The position numbers were made by a program, and so were the translations under genes. 16,347 bases of DNA from a bacterium (GTDB lineage Bacteria; Margulisbacteria; Marinamargulisbacteria; SXXA01): NCBI GenBank assembly GCA_947502965.1, contig CANNCG010000016.1, positions 1 to 16,347 on the forward strand, written 5' to 3'. Under the pieces are notes generated by a model. That model was not told where the DNA came from. It ran no database searches and was given only the letters and a program-made list of their open reading frames with translations. Positions 1 through 7,070 of the stretch are shown here, in pieces (position 1 is the first letter of the stretch; each line of letters starts with the position of its first letter).

Positions 1-108
1 ATCCTTAAACCGATACACCAACCCAGAAAAGCCTACCACCTCTTCGATTTTAGAAAGTTCGTGCTTCCCTTTTACTTGTTCTGTAAGGTCATAATCGTAA
101 AAAGCCAT
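1..108 (-). CDS. IS5-family transposase, N-terminal fragment (runs off window)
   Basis: The reading frame starts with an ATG at 108 (MAFYDYDLTEQVKGKHELSK...) preceded by a strong Shine-Dalgarno, AAGGAGTG, seven bases upstream of the start codon. Most host genes in this window lack such a site, so it suits a mobile gene that brings its own initiation signal. The 36 visible codons agree with those at the start of copy B. Whether this copy is intact cannot be judged here. Confidence 0.65.
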   Translation of the reverse strand, partial: MAFYDYDLTEQVKGKHELSKIEEVVGFSGLVYRFKD

Positions 109-379
109 TTGTTCACTCCTTGTTAATTTCATCTCTCTACTTTACCAAAGTTTGAGCGTAAAAAACATGCAGAACTTGTCTTTTTAGTGATTTTTATTTT
201 GCAAAAAAACTGACTACCACCGCTCTATCCAACTATACCTAGCGCCCACGAGGGGATCTACAACATCCCCTTACACGATAGGATGTTCAAAACAGAAAAA
301 TGACGTTTTAGGCCTGAAAAATAGTCCCAAATCACCTTTTTGAATTTTTGTGCCTAATTCTTTCGTTTCGCGACAGCGC
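1..379 (-). mobile_element. IS5-family insertion sequence, outer end (copy A, cut by window edge)
   Basis: This stretch matches 12397-12775 base for base in register, with no net insertion or deletion. It carries the start of a transposase gene (108 down to 1) and about 270 nt of non-coding sequence, ending near 371-379 in the same terminal motif (gcgacagcgc) as copy B. The first ~139 nt look identical between copies, while the outer part has scattered differences. Both copies lie in the same orientation. The rest of the element lies left of the window. Family assignment rests on the transposase seen in copy B. Confidence 0.8.
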
Positions 380-458
380 AATGGTGGAAAGGCATACGCT
401 CGCGGCTTCATTCTGGAATGGGTATAAATACCGCCCTGGCATGGGAAGTACCCACCCA

Positions 459-467
459 TGATATGAT
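459..467 (+). promoter_or_regulatory. Extended -10 promoter of engB, predicted leaderless start
   Basis: TGA-TATGAT is an extended -10 element (TGn plus hexamer at 462-467). Seven bases separate it from the ATG at 475, which is the usual distance to a transcription start. The transcript would therefore begin at or next to the start codon. There is no convincing -35 and no Shine-Dalgarno. The promoter is inferred from sequence only. Confidence 0.5.
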
Positions 468-474
468 GCGCCGC

Positions 475-1041
475 ATGGATATTCACTCAGCTATTTTTAT
501 CAAAGGCATCGTAGGTCCTGATACAGCCCTCAAAATCAGTTTCCCTCAAATCGCCTTCATCGGACGCTCTAATGTCGGAAAATCAACTTTTATCAACACC
601 CTCACACAACAAAAAAACCTGGCCAGAACCAGTAATTTTCCAGGAAGAACACAAGAAATCAACTTGTTTTTGATCAATGGCAATACCCACTTTCTGGATC
701 TGCCCGGATATGGCTTTGCCAAAGTGGCACAGGAACAAAAAAGCACCTTCCAAGACCGCATCGCGTGGTACCTTTTTGAATCTGAATACACCCCCAAATG
801 GGTAGTCCTCATCGTTGACGCTAATATTGGCCCAACACCGCAAGATTTGGAAATGTATGACGAACTCAAACGGTTTCGTCACAAGGTTCTGGTCATTGCA
901 AACAAAATAGACAAAATCAAAAAGGCAAAATTACACGCACACCTAGCATCCATCACCGACAAAATCGAAGACAGGGTGATCCCTTTTTCTTCAGAAAAGA
1001 AAATTGGAATCAAGGACGTGCGCACCATTCTGTTTTCATAA
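475..1041 (+). CDS. engB: Ribosome biogenesis GTPase EngB/YihA (YsxC)
   Basis: A small cytoplasmic Era-class GTPase needed for late assembly of the large ribosomal subunit in the species studied. From the ATG at 475 it has 188 residues, close to the family norm of about 200. All GTPase motifs are visible: G1 GRSNVGKS (30-37), the family G2 region with FPGRTQ, G3 DLPGYG (75-80), G4 NKID (143-146) and G5 around SSEKK (172). The family N-terminus (MDIHSAIFIKG) fits this start. The longer frame from 418 adds residues not typical of the family and runs through the proposed promoter. The stop codon touches a perfect hairpin. uppP follows but appears to have its own -10. Confidence 0.95.
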   Translation: MDIHSAIFIKGIVGPDTALKISFPQIAFIGRSNVGKSTFINTLTQQKNLARTSNFPGRTQEINLFLINGNTHFLDLPGYGFAKVAQEQKSTFQDRIAWYLFESEYTPKWVVLIVDANIGPTPQDLEMYDELKRFRHKVLVIANKIDKIKKAKLHAHLASITDKIEDRVIPFSSEKKIGIKDVRTILFS

Positions 1042-1081
1042 TGGGCGGATTGAATGGGCAAATCCCATTCAATCCGCCCAT
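1041..1081 (+). repeat. Perfect 18-bp hairpin at the end of engB
   Basis: Arms 1041-1058 and 1064-1081 are perfectly complementary with a 5-nt loop (caaat). The left arm starts on the last base of the engB stop codon. It is positioned like a terminator but has no following T-run, so it may act as an mRNA 3'-end stabiliser or block rather than a classical intrinsic terminator. Confidence 0.8.
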
Positions 1082-1138
1082 AGACTACCCATAACAGGCA
1101 TGCGACTTAGAGTGTAGACGCATACTCAAGTCCCACCG

Positions 1139-1144
1139 TATAAT
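1139..1144 (+). promoter_or_regulatory. -10 hexamer of uppP, predicted leaderless start
   Basis: Consensus TATAAT at 1139-1144 is followed by exactly seven bases and then the ATG at 1152. It overlaps another possible ATG at 1143, which makes 1152 the likelier start. No good -35 is seen at 16-18 nt. Confidence 0.45.
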
Positions 1145-1151
1145 GCCGCGC

Positions 1152-1940
1152 ATGGGCAACCCTTTCAAAGCGATTCTCTTGGGGATCATCGAAGGACTTA
1201 CTGAATTCTTTCCAGTATCTTCCACCGGCCACCTCATTCTCGCAGGAAACGTGCTCGCGTTCCCGGACGCCCTTGCACAACACTTTCATGTCGCCATTCA
1301 GCTGGGGGCCATCTCTGCTGTCGTATTAATCTACCGAGATGATTTTTTCAAGCTCTTTCATCCCAGGTCTTGGACCAGCCCACTCGCTCAAAACCTCCTC
1401 TGCGTCACACTCCCCTCCATCGTGGCAGGGCTGCTATTTTATGACAAAATCAAGACCTATTTATTCAATCCGATCGGTGTCGCCTGCGCCCTCATTTTTG
1501 GCGCGATCGCGATGCTGGTCATGGACAAAAAATATGGAAAATCCCGCAGAATAGTACATATTTCCAAAATCACGCCCAGAGAAGCCCTGATCATCGGCGT
1601 CTCCCAGTGTCTCTCGTTATGGCCCGGCATGAGCCGATCTGCGTCCACCATGATGGGGGGGCTTTACATGGGACTTGATTACAAAACAGCCGCAAAATTT
1701 TCATTTATGGCCGCAGTACCGGTCATTATTGCTGCCGTGGCCTATGACTTTTTCAAAGGCTTTCATACGATGGACATGCCTACATTAAATATCATCGGGA
1801 TTGGAATCTCTGTTGCCTTTATAGTCTCTATTTTAACAATCAAAACCTTGCTCAAAATCCTAACTATCTATGGATTCAAACCCTTCGCCTATTACAGGAT
1901 TGCACTGGGATGCCTCATTCTAGGGATTTATTTTCTATGA
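1152..1940 (+). CDS. uppP: Undecaprenyl-diphosphatase UppP (BacA family)
   Basis: An integral membrane phosphatase that converts undecaprenyl diphosphate to the monophosphate, recycling the lipid carrier of peptidoglycan and other envelope polymers. Loss or overproduction alters bacitracin sensitivity in known species. It has 262 residues from the ATG at 1152 (E. coli has 273). Both catalytic signatures are visible: the acidic-rich EGLTEFFPVSSTGH (14-27) and PGMSRSAST (158-166). The rest is strongly hydrophobic, consistent with several membrane spans. An in-frame ATG at 1143 would add three residues but overlaps the -10 element. Its stop codon overlaps the next gene's ATG (ATGA), implying translational coupling. 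Confidence 0.95.
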   Translation: MGNPFKAILLGIIEGLTEFFPVSSTGHLILAGNVLAFPDALAQHFHVAIQLGAISAVVLIYRDDFFKLFHPRSWTSPLAQNLLCVTLPSIVAGLLFYDKIKTYLFNPIGVACALIFGAIAMLVMDKKYGKSRRIVHISKITPREALIIGVSQCLSLWPGMSRSASTMMGGLYMGLDYKTAAKFSFMAAVPVIIAAVAYDFFKGFHTMDMPTLNIIGIGISVAFIVSILTIKTLLKILTIYGFKPFAYYRIALGCLILGIYFL

Positions 1941-3784
1941 TAAGTGTGCAGCCAAGAGGAGAGACCCCTCCCCGTGGCATCAAGGCACTGCGTACGATAA
2001 TATTCATTTTTGTTGTCGCCATAGCCCCCTTACTCCAAGCCTCCGTAGTCCTGGAAAACATTACGCCCAGCTTTATACGACATCCCTTAGATAGCGCCTA
2101 CATTGTGAGCACCTCGCTGAAAAATAGTGATGAAAAAGCAAAACTCTTAAAGAAAATTGCTGTCCAATACGCCTTATCTGGAGATACAAAAATAGCCTTC
2201 CAAATTGGATTGGATATTCAAAAAAACTTCCCTGGAACCCCAGAAGCAACCATGGTCTTCCCTGAAATAGGCGCCTCTTTTTCCAAAAAAGGCCAACGCA
2301 ACGACGCCATCACACTTGTAAATGCGCTCAAAGAGAATATTGCCAAATCTCTCACAGCAGAATACATCGCCCTCACTTATATCCAACAACGACAGCTTGA
2401 TGTTGCCCAAGCCTTTATTAATGATGTTGAAAACAGCGCTAAAAAAACACGGCTTTCACTACAATTGGCCGAGTCCTATGCGAGTGATGGATTTTTCCAG
2501 AAAGCCGAAACGCTGCTCAAAGAAGCGCCTCCGTCTCAATCAAAAAACCAAAGTCTGGCGAACATTGCCATATTGGCAGCCAAAAACCAACAACTCCCCC
2601 GTGCCGAAATACTGACCCAGGACATCACAGACTCTGAGTTACAAGCACAGGCATTGTCCGAAATGGTCAGCATCGGAGGCAGTAACCAGCAATTCCAAGA
2701 AAGCCTTCGTATCGCCAACAGTATTGTGTCTGCAAAAAATCGAAGCAAGGCATTGGCCTATCTTGCAGGAGGCTATGCCAAGCATAAGCGTTTTGCCGAT
2801 GCCTTAAATATCGCAGATATGCTGACGGGTGAGGCCAAAGATATTGCCAATGCGCGTATCTCAAAGTCTTTTGGTGAGTTGGGTGAATTCCAAAGTGCAG
2901 AACATTTATTGGGCAAAATACAGTCGCAAGAATACAAATTTGACAGCATCCTCGGGATTGCAAACGGCTACGTCCAGGAGGGTAGCTATGAAAAAGCGGT
3001 TCAAAGTATAGAAAACATAAAAGATGAGAATTTTCGTACTAGGGGCCTTATTACTCTTGGAGAATTCTTGGGCACCGCACAGCAATTTCACTACGTGCAA
3101 CTCCTCATACGGCAATTCCGACCAGACACTGTCAAAAACCAAGCCATTTCGCGGTATGTCAGTACTTTTGTGCGCCACGCATCACACGCACGCGTCTTGC
3201 GTATCGCACAAGAAATCACAGACCTCTCACTGCGCAATGAAACACTTAGCATGGTCGCGGATTATTATCTCAGTACAGGCCAATTCACCCACGCAAAACA
3301 AGCTATTGCCACTATCTCCAATACAAAAAACCGACATGCGGCGTATATCAATGCTTCTCAAGCTGCCAAAAAAAACCAGAATATTATTCTGGCACAAGAG
3401 TTTCTCACGACTGACAGTGAGTTCGTTTCGTCAATAGTAGACGCAGACCTACAGGCCTTGTATTTATGCGAAATCGCCACTCAATTTGTTACCCTGCAAC
3501 AAATGGGCAAAGCAAAAAATACCCTAGAGAAAGCATACGATTTGGTTAAAAAGAACCGGGATTGGTACCTTAAGGAGATACTTGTCACCACTATCGCCAA
3601 CACCTTCATTCTGACTGAGGATCCTGTAATGGCCTATCAAATCATCATGAAACTACCGCGATTGGAAGACCAAACAAAGTTTTTACTACAAGCCCCCAAT
3701 GATGTACAAACAGCCAGCGAAGAAAAAAAAACAAGGGCCATGCTGAGAGAATTGGCCAGATCCGCACAGCTACGCCCCAAATGA
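1937..3784 (+). CDS. Exported TPR-like helical repeat protein, function unknown
   Basis: I do not recognise a named family. The ATG at 1937 overlaps the uppP stop as ATGA, so this start is preferred over the frame opening at 1910. The product has 615 residues. The N-terminus is a basic stretch followed by a hydrophobic run (residues 19-33, TIIFIFVVAIAPLLQ) and a plausible signal peptidase site after LQA, so export across the inner membrane is likely. The mature part is almost wholly alpha-helical, made of roughly 30-36-residue units of TPR character in which small residues recur in patterns like KALAYLAGGYAKHKRFADAL and AISRYVSTFV. No catalytic motif is visible. Such proteins usually scaffold other proteins. 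Coupling to uppP suggests an envelope role, but that is inference. Confidence 0.8.
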   Translation: MISVQPRGETPPRGIKALRTIIFIFVVAIAPLLQASVVLENITPSFIRHPLDSAYIVSTSLKNSDEKAKLLKKIAVQYALSGDTKIAFQIGLDIQKNFPGTPEATMVFPEIGASFSKKGQRNDAITLVNALKENIAKSLTAEYIALTYIQQRQLDVAQAFINDVENSAKKTRLSLQLAESYASDGFFQKAETLLKEAPPSQSKNQSLANIAILAAKNQQLPRAEILTQDITDSELQAQALSEMVSIGGSNQQFQESLRIANSIVSAKNRSKALAYLAGGYAKHKRFADALNIADMLTGEAKDIANARISKSFGELGEFQSAEHLLGKIQSQEYKFDSILGIANGYVQEGSYEKAVQSIENIKDENFRTRGLITLGEFLGTAQQFHYVQLLIRQFRPDTVKNQAISRYVSTFVRHASHARVLRIAQEITDLSLRNETLSMVADYYLSTGQFTHAKQAIATISNTKNRHAAYINASQAAKKNQNIILAQEFLTTDSEFVSSIVDADLQALYLCEIATQFVTLQQMGKAKNTLEKAYDLVKKNRDWYLKEILVTTIANTFILTEDPVMAYQIIMKLPRLEDQTKFLLQAPNDVQTASEEKKTRAMLRELARSAQLRPK

Positions 3785-3827
3785 GGGTATACCCCGCAGA
3801 TGGCCAGCCATCTGGGAGTGTATACCC
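3785..3827 (+). repeat. Imperfect inverted repeat after the TPR-like gene
   Basis: The outer arms gggtatac (3785-3792) and gtataccc (3820-3827) pair perfectly, as do the inner arms cagatgg (3797-3803) and ccatctg (3808-3814), with a mismatched section between. It begins directly after the stop codon and could end the uppP-TPR transcript, although no T-run follows. Confidence 0.6.
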
Positions 3828-3849
3828 AGCCAGTGCGTCATCACTACAC

Positions 3850-4113
3850 TACGGGGGGATAACCGAGTAATTGGCCTCTCTGAAGATTACTCACCTGCGG
3901 TGAGCAACCTCAAGATTTTATTGAAAGGGTTCCACCCTTGCAACCCAGTAAGCGCCTGCGACTGAGTTTGGATCCTCCGCCACGTCCGACCGGGGAGCGC
4001 GCTCGTGAAGTCAGTGCTGTGACGGAGCCTGCCGCGACAAATCAACCGGAGGACTCAGGCGTAGCGTACAGTTAAGCCTGAACATGATGCCCCCCGGCGT
4101 CTCCTACCGGTTA
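3850..4113. ncRNA. Candidate structured RNA, unassigned, strand uncertain
   Basis: This gene-free interval has no convincing ORF and much of it (3950-4100) is visibly richer in G and C than its surroundings. Several complementary segments suggest a fold: gagtaat/attactc (3867-3873 with 3886-3892), aagggt/accctt (3926-3931 with 3935-3940), ctgagt/actcag (3962-3967 with 4053-4058), cctccg/cggagg (3974-3979 with 4047-4052), and a closing pair ataaccg/cggttat (3860-3866 with 4108-4114). I looked for hallmarks of tmRNA, RNase P RNA, 6S RNA, SRP RNA and tRNA on both strands and found none. It could be a divergent member of one of these, a new RNA, or a degraded remnant. Confidence 0.3.
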
Positions 4114-4115
4114 TG

Positions 4116-4613
4116 CTAGCGAAGGTTTAAGATCATTAACAAGATATCAAAGTCATGATCACGGACCTGTTTCATGACTTTTTGGAGTTCATCGATGTTT
4201 TTCGAAGACACACGTACCTGATCATCCTGAATTTGGGTTTGCACCTTGTCCTTGGTGTCCTTGATAAATTTCACAATATCTTTGGCTTTTTCTTTCGGAA
4301 CACCATTCTGCAAGGTGACTTCCATTTTCGCCCGCCCGCCCAAGGATGATTTCACATCGCCTTCGGTCAATGCCTTGGGTGAAATACCACGTTTCATGAG
4401 CTTTTGCTTCAAAATATCCAGCACCGCACGGACCGTAAATTCATCCGTGGATTCCAATTTCAAGAGGTGCTTATCCGCTTGAAACACAACCTCACTCTTG
4501 GAGTTCTTTAAATCATAGCGGTTGTCCAGCTCTTTTTCTGTTTGGGCAACCGCGTTTTGAACCTCGTGATCCTCTATCTTACACGCAATATCAAAAGAAT
4601 ATGTATCTGCCAT
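4116..4613 (-). CDS. yajQ: YajQ family cyclic-di-GMP-binding protein
   Basis: 165 residues from the ATG at 4613, matching the family length of about 163. The start MADTYSFDIACKIE followed by EVQNAV and the LDNRYDLKNS stretch are family hallmarks, as is the KxxKDIVKFIKD segment in the second half. The fold is two RNP-like domains. YajQ proteins bind nucleic acids, and some bind cyclic di-GMP and act as transcriptional co-regulators. The role here cannot be read from sequence. An AAAGG Shine-Dalgarno six bases before the ATG supports this start over the longer frame to 4682. It is divergent from recJ. A possible promoter is CATACT (4653-4648) with TGGCTA 17 nt upstream. Confidence 0.93.
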   Translation of the reverse strand: MADTYSFDIACKIEDHEVQNAVAQTEKELDNRYDLKNSKSEVVFQADKHLLKLESTDEFTVRAVLDILKQKLMKRGISPKALTEGDVKSSLGGRAKMEVTLQNGVPKEKAKDIVKFIKDTKDKVQTQIQDDQVRVSSKNIDELQKVMKQVRDHDFDILLMILNLR

Positions 4614-4687
4614 TATGCACCTTTCTTTGTTGGGGCTATTGTCAAACAGTATGCGCATAGAAGAGTAATCTAGCCAGGCCAATGGAT

Positions 4688-4738
4688 CAATTCCTTTTAT
4701 TCTTGCCTAGCATCGCTAGGCAAGAATAAAAGGAATTG
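4688..4738. repeat. Perfect 24-bp inverted repeat between yajQ and recJ
   Basis: Arms 4688-4711 and 4715-4738 are perfectly complementary around a 3-nt loop (atc). It lies upstream of both divergent genes, so it does not fit a terminator for either. Its right arm reaches into the proposed -35 of recJ. It could be a cruciform-forming operator or a product of local template switching. Confidence 0.9.
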
Positions 4739-4765
4739 TATAAAGTCCAGGCTAAACGCTATGAT
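4736..4765 (+). promoter_or_regulatory. Candidate recJ promoter
   Basis: TTGTAT (4736-4741), an 18-nt spacer and TATGAT (4760-4765) lie nine bases before the recJ ATG, implying a leader of only a few bases. The -35 is weak and overlaps the end of the inverted repeat. Confidence 0.35.
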
Positions 4766-4774
4766 TGGTGAACT

Positions 4775-7021
4775 ATGAGAAAAGAAATACAAAATCGCGA
4801 ACGTTGGCACATTACCGTTGTCGACCCTCAGCAGATAGAAGCTTACTGTGCAAAGTTTTCACTAGACCCACTTATTGCACGGTTGCTTCTTATCCGCAAC
4901 ATCGGGGACGGCAATGATGAGGATATCCTGGACTTCATTAATCCACCGGAAAAACTCATCAGAGAATATCAATACTTAACATCACAGGAGGATTTGTCCA
5001 AAGCAACACAACGTATCATCAAGGCCATCGAGCGCAATGAAAACATCATGGTGAACGGTGACCCAGATGCGGATGGTATTTCAGGATCTACAGTTCTGGT
5101 TTCTGGTTTACGTACATTGGGTGCTGAAGTTTTTTATGACTTCCCTACCCGATCTAAAGAAGGCCACGGCTTGCAGCCACGTATCATAGACGATGCAAAG
5201 GCTTTGGGCTGTAGCCTTATCATCACCGCAGACTGTGGGAGCAAGGATGTAGAAGCGACAGAGTACGCGGTCTCGCAAGATATGGATGTCATCATTTGTG
5301 ATCACCACGTTTTGGGGCGGACATTGCCACCAGCATTGGCAATCGTTAATCCTTTTCGTGTGAGTTTCCCCACGCTGGAAAAAAATCTTTCTGGCGCAGG
5401 TGTGGCTTTCAAACTTGTTTTGGCTGTATTTGATAGCATGAAACGCGAAGTCCCTGAAGAGCTGATGGAATACATGTTGGCGATTGTAACCTTGGGTACA
5501 ATTTCTGACAGAATGTCTTTCGTCAACCCCATGAACCGTGTGCTGATCAACAGAGGTATTCAAGCCCTTAAAAACACTGAAATGGAAGGCCTTCGCGCCC
5601 TTCTGGACATTAGCAAAAGTCAGTACACCACCCTAAGGTCTCAAGAAATTGGACGTACTATTGTCCCTAGATTAAATGCCCCTGGACGTATTGGCGACCG
5701 CGAAGAAGGCATCCCCGACTCTCGCGTTGTCCTCGATCTCCTCTTACTGGGTACCGGTAAAAAGAATGCAAAACGGGCACTTCGTCTTCTTGAAAAATTC
5801 ATGACTGTATTTGATGCTGAAAAACGTCAAAGTCAAGGACAAGAAGACGAAACCCAATCTCAAAAAAGCAGTGCCGCTGAAGAAGCCGCCGCAGTGGATT
5901 TGGTGAATGAAAAACGCAAATATATCACCAGCAAAATTGAAGATGAGATTGATGATCTCATCGACAAACAAGTCAATATTGAAGAAGACCGTATCATCGT
6001 TGTTCGTGGCAAAAACTGGAACCCTGGTGTTATTGGTATCGACACAGATCGCTTGAGAGACCGTTTTTTACGTCCTGCCATGATTCTCACTGCGTATGAT
6101 GGCAGTGACTACATTCGTGGATCTGTACGGAGTATTCCGACAATTAATGTATACAAGATCATTGATACCGTTGGGGATATTTTTGAACGCACCTATAATA
6201 GACCCTTGTTTAGAACTGTGGTTGAAACCCGTTTGGGCCCCAAAGTCATCAATGCCTTTGGGGGACACACGCAAGCCTGTGGGTTTACTCTCCACGAGCA
6301 GGATTTGCATGCCTTTACCTCTCTTGTTCGCGCTGAAATGGGGAAATTGGCCGAAGAAGATTTTCAATATTCTTATGAAATATTAGACACCATAGCCTTT
6401 GATCAAATCACCCCTGATTTGGTTCAAAGATTAGATGTACTCTCGCCTTATGGGCAATATTTTGAATTCCCTATTTTTTACCTCAAGGGCTGTCAGCTAT
6501 CCAAAGGCCGTCCTTTTGGAAACAAATACCAAGAGGCAAGAACACCCCACGTTGAGTTTTTTGTTTGGGATAAACAGATCAGTCGCGTTGGTGGCACCCA
6601 TTTGATAGGGGTTGGTTTTGGACTCTGGGAAAAATTCCAACTGTTGGTTAATCGTGACCCACGTCAAAATTTTGATATCATTTTCTTTGTGGAAATGGTC
6701 GACGGTCGCAAACGCAAGGACCGTGGCAAGGCGATTTTAAGACTCAATGTTTTGGATATTCGACGTTCAGAAGATACCAAAGGGATTGGTTCTTACACCT
6801 TTAAACGCAAAAAATCAAAACGCAAGAATGTTGGAAATCAGCTCAACAACGGTGCCTCTGTCCCAGAAGGTGTCACCCCCCCTAAAGCGGGTCATAATCC
6901 GAATCAACGACGGAATAACAATCGCTTTAGAACGCCTAGACCAGGCACTGCGCCAGGACAACCCTCAGCCCCGCAGCAACAACAAGCCGCTGGGGCAGGT
7001 GAAGGAAACCCTTCCGCTTAG
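4775..7021 (+). CDS. recJ: Single-stranded-DNA-specific exonuclease RecJ
   Basis: A DHH-family 5'-3' exonuclease that degrades single-stranded DNA in recombination and base-excision or mismatch repair. At 748 residues it is longer than the usual 560-590. Metal-binding motifs are intact: DPDADG (96-101), ADCG (152-155), CDHH (175-178) and ISD (245). The DHHA1 signature GGHTQACGF begins at 496. Two oddities stand out. An acidic, Gln/Ser/Ala-rich linker (about residues 350-395) interrupts the catalytic core. A low-complexity tail (about 675-748) is first Lys/Arg-rich, then Asn/Pro/Gln-rich, and probably disordered. A weak GGTG lies just upstream of the ATG. A bidirectional terminator follows. 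Confidence 0.92.
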   Translation: MRKEIQNRERWHITVVDPQQIEAYCAKFSLDPLIARLLLIRNIGDGNDEDILDFINPPEKLIREYQYLTSQEDLSKATQRIIKAIERNENIMVNGDPDADGISGSTVLVSGLRTLGAEVFYDFPTRSKEGHGLQPRIIDDAKALGCSLIITADCGSKDVEATEYAVSQDMDVIICDHHVLGRTLPPALAIVNPFRVSFPTLEKNLSGAGVAFKLVLAVFDSMKREVPEELMEYMLAIVTLGTISDRMSFVNPMNRVLINRGIQALKNTEMEGLRALLDISKSQYTTLRSQEIGRTIVPRLNAPGRIGDREEGIPDSRVVLDLLLLGTGKKNAKRALRLLEKFMTVFDAEKRQSQGQEDETQSQKSSAAEEAAAVDLVNEKRKYITSKIEDEIDDLIDKQVNIEEDRIIVVRGKNWNPGVIGIDTDRLRDRFLRPAMILTAYDGSDYIRGSVRSIPTINVYKIIDTVGDIFERTYNRPLFRTVVETRLGPKVINAFGGHTQACGFTLHEQDLHAFTSLVRAEMGKLAEEDFQYSYEILDTIAFDQITPDLVQRLDVLSPYGQYFEFPIFYLKGCQLSKGRPFGNKYQEARTPHVEFFVWDKQISRVGGTHLIGVGFGLWEKFQLLVNRDPRQNFDIIFFVEMVDGRKRKDRGKAILRLNVLDIRRSEDTKGIGSYTFKRKKSKRKNVGNQLNNGASVPEGVTPPKAGHNPNQRRNNNRFRTPRPGTAPGQPSAPQQQQAAGAGEGNPSA

Positions 7022-7027
7022 CTAACG

Positions 7028-7064
7028 AAAAATCCCTGATTGGCATTGCCAATCGGGGATTTTT
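7028..7064. terminator. Bidirectional intrinsic terminator between recJ and mltG
   Basis: A 17-bp stem (7028-7044 with 7048-7064), with a single mismatch and a 3-nt loop, is flanked by A-runs on the left and T-runs on the right. It can therefore end transcription from recJ and from the convergent prs-mltG unit, whose stop codon is at 7071. Confidence 0.9.
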
Positions 7065-7070
7065 TTTGTT

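Noticed and set aside
418..474. N-terminal extension of EngB from the ATG at 418
   Set aside because: The added residues are atypical of the family and the stretch contains the extended -10 element. The ATG at 475 gives the standard N-terminus.
3024..3437. 137-codon frame inside the TPR-like gene
   Set aside because: It is an out-of-frame reading of a well-supported gene with a signal peptide and helical repeats, and shows no family features.
3850..4113. tmRNA, RNase P RNA, 6S RNA or SRP RNA gene
   Set aside because: None of the hallmark motifs (tmRNA 5' and T-arm sequences, RNase P P4 strands, SRP apical loop) could be found on either strand, so it is left as an unassigned candidate.
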